DNA from: LGRD01 sp031415135
GTDB lineage: Bacteria; Pseudomonadota; Gammaproteobacteria; Burkholderiales; Burkholderiaceae_C
Reading direction: 5' to 3'
NCBI GenBank assembly: GCA_031415135.1
Contig: JANORB010000226.1
Coordinates: 1 to 64,000 of the forward strand
Length of the DNA stretch: 64,000 bases
Shown: piece after piece, positions 25,250 to 33,511 of the stretch
How positions within the stretch are numbered: the first letter of the stretch is position 1
Layout: the number at the start of each line of letters is the position of its first letter
Translations under genes and position numbers: made by a program
Notes under the pieces: model-generated
Seen by the model: only the letters and a program-made list of their open reading frames with translations
Told to the model about the DNA's origin: nothing
The model's database searches: none

Positions 25250-26878
25250 ATGATTCCACTGACCGCCGCGAGACTCGCGATCACCGCTGCGCTTTCACTG
25301 CTGTTGCTGGCCGGCTGCGCAACAACGCTGAACCCGAGCGCGATCGACGCTGCCGCGGCCAACCCGGCGCCCTCCAGCGAGCCGGCGCCGCCGGGCGATG
25401 TTGGAGTGCGGCCTGCCGAAGAGCTTGCCAGCGCGCCGAACCTCGGCGCCCAGCCCGCACCCGGCGCCGAACCCGGCGAGTCGGCCGCGCCCGAGGTCGT
25501 CAATGCGCCCGAGCCGATCGACCCGCTGCGGCCCGAAGTGCGCTTGAATCCCAACGAGGGCGAGGCCCAGTCCGACCTGTGGGCGCGGGTGCGCCGCGGC
25601 TTCGCCATGCCCGACCTGGACACCGAATTGACGCGCGGCCGCACGCAGTGGTACGCCAGCCGCCCCGACTATTTCCAGCGCATGACCGAGCGCGGCAGCC
25701 GCTACCTGTTCCACATCGTCGAAGAAGTCGAACGGCGCAAGATGCCCACCGAGCTGGCGCTGCTGCCGTTCATCGAGAGCGCGTTCAATCCGCAGGCTCT
25801 GTCGTCGGCCAAGGCGTCGGGCATGTGGCAGTTCATCCCCTCCACCGGCAAACATTTCGACCTCAAGCAAAACGTCTTCCGGGACGACCGCCGCGATGTG
25901 CTGGCCTCGACCCGCGCCGCGCTCGACTACCTGCAAAAGCTGCACGGCATGTTTGGCGACTGGCACCTGGCGCTGGCGGCCTACAACTGGGGCGAAGGCA
26001 GCGTGGGGCGGGCGATTGCGCGCAACAAGGCGGCCGGCCTGCCGACCGACTACACCAGCCTCAAGATGCCCAACGAAACGCAGTACTACGTGCCCAAGCT
26101 GCAAGCCATCGAGAACCTGATCAATCGGCCCGAGGCCTTCGGCCTGAGCCTGCCGGTGCTCGCCAACCACCCGTACTTCCTGAGCGTGGCCATCGAGCGC
26201 GACATGGATGTCGACCTGGCGGCCCGCCTGGCCGGCATGACGCTGGACGACTTCAAGGCGCTGAACCCGCAGATGAACAAGCCCGTCATCCTGGCCGCCG
26301 GAACCGCCCAGGTGCTGCTGCCTTATGACAACGCCAACCAGTTCGTGCGCCAGTTGCCCCGCCACCGCGGGCCGCTGGCCAGCTGGACCGCGTGGGTTGC
26401 GCCCAAGACGATGCGGCCGCTTGAGGTGGCCGGCCAGGTCGGCATGAGCGAGGCCCAGTTGCGCGAGGTCAACCACATTCCACCGCGCATGCTGGTCAAG
26501 GCCGGCTCCACGCTGCTGGTGCCGCGCGGGCAGCATCGGCAGGCCGATGTGTCGGAGCAGATTGCCGATCACGCGAGCATGGCGCTGGCGCCCGATGGCC
26601 CAGTGTTGCGCAAGGTCTCGCTGAAGGCCGGCCGCAATGACAGCGTGGTGTCGGTGGCCAGGCGCTACCGCGTCAGCGCACTCCAAGTGGCGCAATGGAA
26701 CGGCCTGGGCGCGGGGGCGAAATTCAAGGCCGGCCAGACCATCGTCGTGTTCGCCGCCGCCAAGCCCGCACGCGCGAAGGCCGCTTGGCAAGCCGCGGCG
26801 CCGGTTGCTGCGAAAGGCGTGGCGCAAAAGACCCGGGTCGCGGTGGCCCGGCGCGGCGTTCGGCTCGCCAAACACTGA
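25250..26878 (+). CDS. mltD: Membrane-bound lytic murein transglycosylase D
   Basis: 542 aa lipoprotein that cleaves peptidoglycan glycan strands. ATG 25250 has AAGGA upstream. The signal sequence ends in a lipobox LLAGC with the lipidated cysteine at residue 23. A proline/alanine-rich linker spans about 30-105. The GH23 catalytic domain carries ALLPFIESAFNPQALSSAKA with the catalytic glutamate, then GMWQFIPSTGKHFDL and LALAAYNWGEGSVGRA. Two C-terminal LysM-like segments follow (MRPLEVAGQVGMSEAQLREVN, and DSVVSVARRYRVSALQVAQWNGL with a GQTIVV end). A basic alanine-rich tail closes the protein. Divergent from the methyltransferase-rnhA operon. Confidence 0.94.
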   Translation: MIPLTAARLAITAALSLLLLAGCATTLNPSAIDAAAANPAPSSEPAPPGDVGVRPAEELASAPNLGAQPAPGAEPGESAAPEVVNAPEPIDPLRPEVRLNPNEGEAQSDLWARVRRGFAMPDLDTELTRGRTQWYASRPDYFQRMTERGSRYLFHIVEEVERRKMPTELALLPFIESAFNPQALSSAKASGMWQFIPSTGKHFDLKQNVFRDDRRDVLASTRAALDYLQKLHGMFGDWHLALAAYNWGEGSVGRAIARNKAAGLPTDYTSLKMPNETQYYVPKLQAIENLINRPEAFGLSLPVLANHPYFLSVAIERDMDVDLAARLAGMTLDDFKALNPQMNKPVILAAGTAQVLLPYDNANQFVRQLPRHRGPLASWTAWVAPKTMRPLEVAGQVGMSEAQLREVNHIPPRMLVKAGSTLLVPRGQHRQADVSEQIADHASMALAPDGPVLRKVSLKAGRNDSVVSVARRYRVSALQVAQWNGLGAGAKFKAGQTIVVFAAAKPARAKAAWQAAAPVAAKGVAQKTRVAVARRGVRLAKH

Positions 26879-26910
26879 GCGGGCGATCGGACCTGGCCAG
26901 TCAGCGCCGA

Positions 26911-27498
26911 TCAGCGCCGGTCATTGAGCGCGTGGGCGATGGTGCCCAGGTCGACATACTCCAGTTCGCTGCCGATCGGCACGCCGCGCGCCAGGCGCGT
27001 CACCCGCAACCCGCGCGCCTTGAGCGCTTCACCCAGCACATGGGCGGTGGCCTCGCCTTCGGCGGTGAAGTTGGTGGCGATGATCACTTCCTGCACGGCG
27101 GCGTCGCCGGCGCGATCGAGCAGTTGGCGCACGCCGATGTCGGGCGCGCCAATGCCGTCGAGCGGGCTGATGCGCCCCATCAACACGAAGTAGCGGCCAC
27201 GGTAGCTGCCGGTGCGTTCGAGCGCGGCCTGGTCCGCCGGGGTCTCGACCACGCACAGCTGATGCGGGTCGCGCGCCGGGTCCTGGCAGATGGCGCAGAC
27301 CGCCGCTTCGGTGAACGTGTGGCAGCGCTCGCAGTGGCGCACCGTGGCCACGGCCGATTGCAGGCTGAGCGCCAGTCGCTGCGCGCCCTCGCGGTCGTGC
27401 TGCAACAGATGAAATGCCATGCGCTGGGCCGACTTCTGGCCCACGCCGGGCAAGCGGCGCAAGGCCTCGATCAGCCCGTCGAGCGAGGGTTCGACCAT
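26911..27498 (-). CDS. recR: Recombination mediator protein RecR
   Basis: 195 aa, the usual RecR length. N-terminal helix-hairpin-helix LRRLPGVGQKSAQRMAFHLL, zinc finger CERCHTFTEAAVCAICQD with four cysteines, then the Toprim domain (LCVVETPADQAALERTGSYRGRYFVLMGRISPLDG and IIATNFTAEGEATAHVLGE). Works with RecF/RecO in loading RecA at gaps. It is last in the order dnaX-ybaB-recR on the minus strand, four bases after ybaB, an arrangement conserved across proteobacteria. Convergent with mltD across a 32-base gap without a clear terminator. Confidence 0.97.
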   Translation of the reverse strand: MVEPSLDGLIEALRRLPGVGQKSAQRMAFHLLQHDREGAQRLALSLQSAVATVRHCERCHTFTEAAVCAICQDPARDPHQLCVVETPADQAALERTGSYRGRYFVLMGRISPLDGIGAPDIGVRQLLDRAGDAAVQEVIIATNFTAEGEATAHVLGEALKARGLRVTRLARGVPIGSELEYVDLGTIAHALNDRR

Positions 27499-27502
27499 CC
27501 CC

Positions 27503-27829
27503 TCAGAACGGAAACTTCATGCCCGGTGGCATGGGCATGCCGGCAGTGAGCTTGCCCATCTTTTCCTGGCTCACTTCTTCGGCGCGCCGGATGCCGTCGT
27601 TGAACGCGGCGGCCACCAGGTCTTCGAGCATGTCCTTGTCGTCGGCCAGCAGGCTGGGGTCGATGCTGACGCGGCGAACGTCGTGTTTGCAGGTCATGGT
27701 GACCTTCACCAGCCCGGCACCCGACTGGCCCTCGACCTCGATGCTGGCGAGCTCATCCTGCGCCTTCTTCAAGTTGTCCTGCATGGCCTGGGCCTGCTTC
27801 ATCAGGCCGGCGAGTTGACCCTTCATCAT
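27503..27829 (-). CDS. ybaB: YbaB/EbfC nucleoid-associated protein
   Basis: 108 aa small DNA-binding protein. It opens MMKGQLAGLMKQAQAMQDNL with the long N-terminal helix, then the family motif IEVEGQSGAGLVKVTMTCKHDVRRVSIDP and the closing EDLVAAAFNDGIRRAEEVSQEKMG. The C-terminus is methionine/proline-rich (AGMPMPPGMKFPF), as usual. Start at ATG 27829; the second ATG one codon in is equally possible. It lies 19 bases after dnaX and four before recR. Confidence 0.95.
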   Translation of the reverse strand: MMKGQLAGLMKQAQAMQDNLKKAQDELASIEVEGQSGAGLVKVTMTCKHDVRRVSIDPSLLADDKDMLEDLVAAAFNDGIRRAEEVSQEKMGKLTAGMPMPPGMKFPF

Positions 27830-27848
27830 GTGTGCGCTCCTTGTGCAT

Positions 27849-29684
27849 TCAATGCGGTTTGACCGACCCGGGGACGATGCGCGCGGTCGTGTACTGCGCC
27901 AGCAAGGCCTTGACCAGGGGGTCGTCGTGGATGATCTGTTCGGCCTCGGCCTGCCGGCGCGCGCGCTCGGCGGCGTCGCGCCGGGCCGGTGAGTCGAGCG
28001 CGGCGCCGAGTTCGACCTCGAGCCGCACCGGCTGCCCCAGAAGGCTGGCGAGCGCCGCCTGCAGCCGGTCGCATTGCGCCGGGGCACGCAACATCTCGCG
28101 CTCGACCCGCAGGCGCCAGACCTGGGGCGTCGCGTCCGCGTCGACGGCCAGGCATTGCGCCTGCATCGCCAGTTCGCGCGCCAGCGCGCTGATGCCGCCG
28201 GTCTCGACCATCTGTTGGACCAGCCGCGCCCAGCGCTCGCCGAGCGCGTCGGGCGCGCCGGGCGCGCCGGGCACCCCGGCCACCGAAGCGGCCGAACCCA
28301 CAGCGGGCGAAACCTCGGCCGGATGGATCGCGCCGGGTGCGGGCTCAGGGGATGCGGCGGCAACGGTCGGGCGCATGTCGCGATCCAGCCAGGGCGTGTC
28401 GTCGTCCCAGGGCGGCGGCTCGCCGGCGAACAGCGCCGGCACGCGCAGCGCCGCGGCGCTGGCCACCACGGCGGGCTGCGCGGCCTCTCGGGCCGGCACC
28501 GGCTTGGGGTTTGCCGCCGGCGGGCTCGCCGCGGCGGCGGCCGCCTTCGGGGGTCGGTGGATCGGTGCCGGCGCGCCCGCCGACCCGGTGGGCCGAAATG
28601 CCAGCATGCGCAACAGCACCATCACCAGGCCGCTGTATTCGTCGGGTGCCAGCGCCAGCTCGGCACGACCATGCAGCACGATGCTGTACAGCAGCTGTGT
28701 TTCATCGGCCGCCATCGCTGCGGCCAGGCGGGCCAGAACCGCTGCCTCGGTGGCCGACACATCGGCGGCATCCGGCACCGCCTGGAGCACCGCCATCTGC
28801 TGCAGCAGCGTGGCCATTTCCTCCAGCGTGCCGGTGGCCGACAAGCCCAGGCCACGCAGCGCATCGACCGCCGCCACCACCGCCGCACCGTCGCCTGCGG
28901 CCAGCGCGTCGACGATGCGCACGGCGTGGCTGCGGTCGACGGCGCCCAGCATCTCGCGCACGCCGGCTTCGGACAACACGCCGGCGCCGAACGCGATGGC
29001 CTGGTCGGCGAGCGACAGCGCGTCGCGCATCGAGCCGCGCGCGGCGCGTGACAGCAAGCGCAGCGCGCCCGGCTCCGCAGCGATCTGTTCCTGGGCCAGC
29101 AGGTCGACCAGATGGGCCTGCACCGTCTGCGGCGCCATCGGCCGCAGGTTGAACTGCAGGCAGCGCGACAGCACCGTGGCCGGCACCTTCTGCGGGTCGG
29201 TGGTGGCGAGCACGAATTTCACGTAGTCGGGCGGCTCTTCCAGCGTCTTGAGCATGGCGTTGAACGCGGTCGTCGACAGCATGTGCACTTCGTCGATCAT
29301 GTAGACCTTGAAGCGGCCCAGCACCGGCTTGTAGACCGCCTGGTCGAGCAGCTGCTTGATCTCGTCGACGCCGCGGTTGGAGGCGGCGTCGAGTTCGACG
29401 TAGTCGACAAAACGGCCGATGTCGATGTCGCGGCAGGCATCGCACTGCCCGCACGGGTGGGCGGTGATGCCGCCGGTGCCGTCGGGCCCGGTGCAGTTGA
29501 GCGACTTGGCCAGGATGCGCGCCACCGTCGTCTTGCCCACGCCGCGCGTGCCGGTGAACAGGTAGGCGTGGTGCAGGCGCTGCTGCGTCAGCGCGTTCGC
29601 CAGGGCCTGCACCACGTGTTCCTGCCCCACCAGCGTCTCGAAATTGAGCGGGCGGTACTTGCGGGCCAGGACGCGGTAGGACAT
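27849..29684 (-). CDS. dnaX: DNA polymerase III subunits gamma and tau
   Basis: 611 aa clamp-loader ATPase. Walker A GTRGVGKTTVARILAK, the zinc-binding loop with four cysteines (NCTGPDG to CGQCDACRD), Walker B VYMIDEVHMLS, sensor 1 FVLATTDPQKVP and the SRC arginine-finger motif LSRCLQFNLRP are all present at the expected spacings within the first 190 residues. Domain III follows to about 360. A long alanine/proline-rich linker (about 380-480) leads to a tau-type C-terminal domain (RWARLVQQMVETGGISALARELA). I did not find a strong slippery site that would make a short gamma form. First gene of dnaX-ybaB-recR. Confidence 0.96.
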   Translation of the reverse strand: MSYRVLARKYRPLNFETLVGQEHVVQALANALTQQRLHHAYLFTGTRGVGKTTVARILAKSLNCTGPDGTGGITAHPCGQCDACRDIDIGRFVDYVELDAASNRGVDEIKQLLDQAVYKPVLGRFKVYMIDEVHMLSTTAFNAMLKTLEEPPDYVKFVLATTDPQKVPATVLSRCLQFNLRPMAPQTVQAHLVDLLAQEQIAAEPGALRLLSRAARGSMRDALSLADQAIAFGAGVLSEAGVREMLGAVDRSHAVRIVDALAAGDGAAVVAAVDALRGLGLSATGTLEEMATLLQQMAVLQAVPDAADVSATEAAVLARLAAAMAADETQLLYSIVLHGRAELALAPDEYSGLVMVLLRMLAFRPTGSAGAPAPIHRPPKAAAAAASPPAANPKPVPAREAAQPAVVASAAALRVPALFAGEPPPWDDDTPWLDRDMRPTVAAASPEPAPGAIHPAEVSPAVGSAASVAGVPGAPGAPDALGERWARLVQQMVETGGISALARELAMQAQCLAVDADATPQVWRLRVEREMLRAPAQCDRLQAALASLLGQPVRLEVELGAALDSPARRDAAERARRQAEAEQIIHDDPLVKALLAQYTTARIVPGSVKPH

Positions 29685-29742
29685 GGATTCATTCTACGGG
29701 GGCCCATCGGTGGCCACAGGACGGCTCGCCGCGGGCCTGCCG

Positions 29743-29748
29743 GATAAT
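29743..29748 (+). promoter_or_regulatory. Possible -10 box of the PurM-like gene
   Basis: GATAAT is followed by TCGCGCCACTC; together these give the 15-mer ATAATCGCGCCACTC (29744-29758), identical to the -10 region of mltD at 25011-25025. No good -35 is seen upstream. It is about 40 bases from the ATG. Confidence 0.4.
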
Positions 29749-29787
29749 CGCGCCACTCGTCATCCACGTCTTGAACGCCACCGCACC

Positions 29788-30918
29788 ATGAGCGCCCCGC
29801 CCTTGCCCCACGCCCAAGACACGACGCTCAGCTACCAGCAGGCCGGCGTCAACTACGACTTGATCGATCCGCTGAAAGTGGCCGCTCAACGCGCCGCGGC
29901 CGCCACCGGTGTGCACTTGTTGGCGCACGGCTTCAGCGAAGTGGCGGCGTCGCGCGGCGAGTCGGCCTACGTGATCGACGTCGGGCCGTTCTACCTGGCC
30001 TCGATCGTCGAATGCCTGGGCTCCAAAGCGCTGGTCGCCGATGAAATGCAGCGCCTGACCGGCCAGAGCTACTACGCAGACATCGCGCAAGACACCTTGG
30101 CGATGGCGATCAACGACCTGATCACGGTCGGCGCCACGCCGCTGGTGGTGCAGGCCTATTGGGCCGCCGGCGGCTCGGAATGGTTTGCCGACGCCCAGCG
30201 CGCGCAGGCGCTGGTGGACGGCTGGAAGCGCGCCTGCGACCGCTGCGGCGTGGCCTGGGGCGGCGGCGAGACGCCGGCGCTGGCCGGCATCGTGAGCGAC
30301 GGCCGGATCGACCTGGCCGCGTCGTGCACCGGGATCATCAACCCCAAGGAGCGGCTCTCGGTGGGCGATCGGCTGGCGCCGGGCGATGTGATCGTGCTGC
30401 TGGCCTCCAGCGGCATCCATGCCAACGGGCTGAGCCTGGCGCGCAAGCTGGTCGAGCGCCTGCCGGACGGCTACCTGACACCGGTGTCGCCGGGCCTGGG
30501 CTATGGCGCCGCGCTGCTGGCGCCGACCGTGCTCTATTCGCCGGTCACCGAAGCGCTGCACAAGGCGGGCATCACGCCCCACTATTGCGCCAACATCACC
30601 GGCCACGGCTGGCGCAAGCTGCTGCGCCACCCGGCCCCGCACAGCTACCGAATTCACACCGTGCCCGAGGTGCCGGCGGTGCTGGCCTTCATCCAGCGGC
30701 ACGCGCGCCAGAGTGACCGCGAGGCCTACAGCACCCTCAACATGGGCGCCGGGTTCGCGCTGTTCGTGGCGGCCTGCGATGCGCAGCGCTGCGTCGAGGT
30801 GGCACGCGCCACCGGCGTGCACGCGCTGATCGCGGGAACGGTCGAAGCCGGGCCCAAGCGGCTGGTGATCGAGCCCCTGGGCATCGAGTTCGGGGACGAC
30901 GCGCTGCGGTTGCGTTGA
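29788..30918 (+). CDS. PurM-like AIR synthase-related protein
   Basis: 376 aa. The two-domain ATP-grasp-independent PurM fold is recognisable: LSYQQAGVNYDLIDPLKVAAQ at the start, SKALVADEM, TLAMAINDLITVGATPLVVQAYWA in the N-terminal domain, VAWGGGETPALAGIV, and the C-terminal domain with GIHANGLSLARKLVER, ITGHGWRKLLR and NMGAGFALFVA. These correspond to motifs of phosphoribosylformylglycinamidine cyclo-ligase. However, the usual GGxxG at the N-terminus is altered, and the linkage to purN or hda typical of housekeeping purM is absent, so a paralogue with another substrate is likely. ATG 29788 is preceded by only weak ribosome-site sequence. Divergent from dnaX. Confidence 0.85.
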   Translation: MSAPPLPHAQDTTLSYQQAGVNYDLIDPLKVAAQRAAAATGVHLLAHGFSEVAASRGESAYVIDVGPFYLASIVECLGSKALVADEMQRLTGQSYYADIAQDTLAMAINDLITVGATPLVVQAYWAAGGSEWFADAQRAQALVDGWKRACDRCGVAWGGGETPALAGIVSDGRIDLAASCTGIINPKERLSVGDRLAPGDVIVLLASSGIHANGLSLARKLVERLPDGYLTPVSPGLGYGAALLAPTVLYSPVTEALHKAGITPHYCANITGHGWRKLLRHPAPHSYRIHTVPEVPAVLAFIQRHARQSDREAYSTLNMGAGFALFVAACDAQRCVEVARATGVHALIAGTVEAGPKRLVIEPLGIEFGDDALRLR

Positions 30919-30959
30919 GGCGGCCCGACACCGCGAACTGGGCCTTTGAGCGCCTCGCC

Positions 30960-30965
30960 TACAAT
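30960..30965 (+). promoter_or_regulatory. -10 box of the SRP RNA gene
   Basis: TACAAT ends seven bases before the inferred 5' end of the 4.5S RNA at 30973, the correct spacing for a sigma-70 start. The -35 region is weak (near 30937). Confidence 0.55.
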
Positions 30966-30972
30966 CCTTTTT

Positions 30973-31066
30973 GACGGGCCTCCTCGCATGGAAGCGCGGC
31001 CAATCGGGTCAGGTCGGGAACGAAGCAGCCCCAACCGTTGTGACCAGTGCCGAGGTAAGGCTCGTC
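30973..31066 (+). ncRNA. ffs: Signal recognition particle RNA, small bacterial type (4.5S)
   Basis: About 94 nt RNA scaffold for Ffh in co-translational membrane targeting. The conserved apical domain is plain: GGGTCAGGTCGGGAACGAAG, then CAGCCCCAACC and the distal GTGCCGAGGT, matching the GGTCAGG..GGAA..AGCAGCC..AACC..GTGCCG consensus. The 5' GACGGGCC pairs with the 3' GGCTCGTC, closing the stem. Its 3' end reaches the stop codon of the convergent kinase-HDOD gene (31065-31067), so the two overlap by a base or two. Location beside the dnaX cluster is typical. The boundaries are judged from pairing. Confidence 0.93.
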
Positions 31067-33497
31067 AACCCGCCTGCTTGAAAGCCATCACGGCCTGGTT
31101 GCGCAGGGTTCGCAACAGCGACAACTCCTTCTCGCCCAGGTCGATGCCACCCGGCAGTGCCTTGTCGGCATAGATCATGGCGAAGGGTGCGCCCTTCATC
31201 AGCAGCGGCAGCAACAAGAACGCCGGGGCATTCACCGACTGCCGGTACCACGCCGGCAAACGGGCCGCGATGTTGGGCACGGTGGCGTCGCTGATCAGCG
31301 TGTCGGCGCCCTTGGCGCAGACGGCGGCGAACAAGTCGGTTCCGCCCTTGAGCACCACCTTGAAGGCTTTGGCGACATTGGCGGCGTCGTCGCCGAGGCC
31401 GAAGCGCCCGGTCAACATGTCGGTTTTCGGGTCGCGCAGGCAGAACACGATGCGCCGAAAGGCCATCGCCCGCAGCATCGTTTCGAGAATCATGTGCAAC
31501 ACCTGGTTGAGCTTGAAGCTCTCGACCATCGAATTGGTGATGTCCTGGATGCCGGCCGCCATCACCTCGGCGGCCTGCAGCGCCGGCGCTGGCCGCGGCG
31601 GCATCGGCAGCGTGGCCGCCAGCGCGTGGGTGGCCAGCGCAAGATCGACGTCGACGTCGACCTCGAGGACGGTGCCCGCCTCGGGGGCGTGCAGCAAGCG
31701 CGCCGCGCCCGACCCTGCCAGCGCGGGCAGTTTCATGACCTGGTTGAACTGGGCCAGTTTCTGGCGCGCGCGGCTCAGCGCATCCAGCATCTGCTGGGGC
31801 TTGAGATCGAGCGCGCGCGCGTAGCGTTCGGCAACGCTTCGCAACAGGCCTTCGGCCTGCGCGCCGGGGTGCGCCAGCAGCGTGTCGGCGAGTTCGTTGG
31901 CCAGGCAGGCGTGCAATCGGGTTCGTTCGGCGGGGTTTTCGGGCGGCGTGCGGGGCGCGTCGCCCGCGCCCTTGCGCATGCAACGCTGCAGCGACGCCGG
32001 CAAGCTCCAGCTGTTGGCCACGCCCACCCCCAGGGCTTCGTAGCTCAGCCCCAGGATGTTCGTCGACGCCGTGGTTTCGCTGACCGCTGCCGATTCACCC
32101 GTGGCGGCGCGGCCGCCGGCGACCAGCTTGCGGATTTGCGCCGCTTCATCGGCGAGGTAGAACTGGGTCAGCATGCGGCCGAGGTTCTGGAACATCGCGC
32201 CGACGAACGCCTCTTCACCGCCACGCGACGACGCGCACAGCTCACTCGCCACCGTCCCGGCCAACAGCGAACGCAGGTACTCCTCCTGCAGTTCGTTGGC
32301 ATGCGCCTTGTCCTGCATGTGCTCCAGAAAGACCAGGCTCATCGCCATGTTGCGAATGCCGGAAAAACCCACCAGCGCGACCGCGCGCGAGACGGTGCCG
32401 ATGGAGCCGCCGCCGGCGTTGCCGTAGTGGGCCGTGTTGACCAGGCGCAGCAGTTTTTGGGTCAGCGCGACGTCTTTCAGAATTTCGCTCGACAGGCTGG
32501 CCAGGCTTTCGTTCTCGGAGTTGGCCACCCGCTGGATCCGCATCACCGACCCCGACAGCGCCGGAAAGTCGCTCTTGTTGCGCATGCGCCGCAACAGAAA
32601 CTCCAGCGTGCCGCCACTGCCCGCCGCGCCGGTGGACGGGCCCGGGTTCATCGCGCCGGCCGCAGGCTGGAGCCATTGCAGCAGCGCGAGCCGAAACGCG
32701 TCGGCGCTGGCGTGGCGCCGCAGCGGGTCGCGTGCGATCGCGCGCAACACCACAGCGCGCAGCCGATCGTCGACCTCGGCCACCATCCCGGCGGGCAGCT
32801 CGAAGTCTTCATCGGCAACGCGCCGCAGCGCCTTGAGCGGGTCGCGCTCATCATTGAGGCGCTTGCCGCTCAGCATTTCAGCCAGCACCAGGCCGGCGGC
32901 AAACACATCCATGCCCACGCCAGGGGCGTGGCCCGCCGCCGCCTCCGGTGACATGTAGGCCGGTGTGCCCACCACCTCGGCCGTGTGCGCCGCATCGTGC
33001 AAGCGGGCAGCGATGCCGAAGTCCATCACCCGGGCGCGGCCGGCGCTGTCAAGCAAGATGTTCGAGGGCTTCAGGTCACGATGCACAACACCCGCCGCGT
33101 GCGCGGCCGACAGCGCTTCCAGCACGCCCAGCATCAGCGTGACGGCCTCGTGCACCGGCAATCCGCCGCGCTTGCGCAACAGCTCGGCAAGCGTGCCACC
33201 CGGCACCAGTTCGTAGACAAGGTAGGGCTGCTGCTCGTGTTGATCGGCCTCGAACAGCGGCACGATGTGCGGGTGGGCCAGGCGGCTCACGCTGCGCGCT
33301 TCCTGCAGCCACTGACTCACCAGCGGGCCGCGGGCGTCGGCGGCGCGGTGCAGCAACTTGATCGCCACCTCGCGTTCAAGCCGGGCGTCAAACCCGAGCC
33401 ACACCGTGGCCTGGGCGCCTTTGCCGAGGATGCGGGTCAGCGTGAAGCGGCCGAAGGTGTTTGCGGGGGCCGCGCTGGCCGCGCTGGTATTGGACAC
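31065..33497 (-). CDS. Serine/threonine protein kinase with HDOD and GAF-like domains
   Basis: 810 aa signalling protein. The N-terminal Hanks-type kinase is intact: glycine loop GKGAQATVW, VAIK lysine at residue 47, catalytic loop HRDLKPSN at 140-147, DFG at 160-162 and GTPAYMSPE activation segment. The HDOD domain follows (about 295-530: LLRRMRNKSDFPALSGSV, LKDVALTQKLLRLVNTAHYG, VSRAVALVGFSGIRNMAMSLV). The last 170 residues (QDITNSMVESFKLNQVLHMILETMLRAM, RIVFCLRDPKTDMLTGRFGL) look like a GAF domain. The start is GTG at 33497. It lies 14 bases downstream of a paralogue whose kinase domain is degenerate. Such proteins are thought to regulate secondary metabolism, motility or biofilm states, but targets are unknown. 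Confidence 0.93.
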   Translation of the reverse strand: MSNTSAASAAPANTFGRFTLTRILGKGAQATVWLGFDARLEREVAIKLLHRAADARGPLVSQWLQEARSVSRLAHPHIVPLFEADQHEQQPYLVYELVPGGTLAELLRKRGGLPVHEAVTLMLGVLEALSAAHAAGVVHRDLKPSNILLDSAGRARVMDFGIAARLHDAAHTAEVVGTPAYMSPEAAAGHAPGVGMDVFAAGLVLAEMLSGKRLNDERDPLKALRRVADEDFELPAGMVAEVDDRLRAVVLRAIARDPLRRHASADAFRLALLQWLQPAAGAMNPGPSTGAAGSGGTLEFLLRRMRNKSDFPALSGSVMRIQRVANSENESLASLSSEILKDVALTQKLLRLVNTAHYGNAGGGSIGTVSRAVALVGFSGIRNMAMSLVFLEHMQDKAHANELQEEYLRSLLAGTVASELCASSRGGEEAFVGAMFQNLGRMLTQFYLADEAAQIRKLVAGGRAATGESAAVSETTASTNILGLSYEALGVGVANSWSLPASLQRCMRKGAGDAPRTPPENPAERTRLHACLANELADTLLAHPGAQAEGLLRSVAERYARALDLKPQQMLDALSRARQKLAQFNQVMKLPALAGSGAARLLHAPEAGTVLEVDVDVDLALATHALAATLPMPPRPAPALQAAEVMAAGIQDITNSMVESFKLNQVLHMILETMLRAMAFRRIVFCLRDPKTDMLTGRFGLGDDAANVAKAFKVVLKGGTDLFAAVCAKGADTLISDATVPNIAARLPAWYRQSVNAPAFLLLPLLMKGAPFAMIYADKALPGGIDLGEKELSLLRTLRNQAVMAFKQAG

Positions 33498-33511
33498 GGC
33501 GGGTCTCAGCC

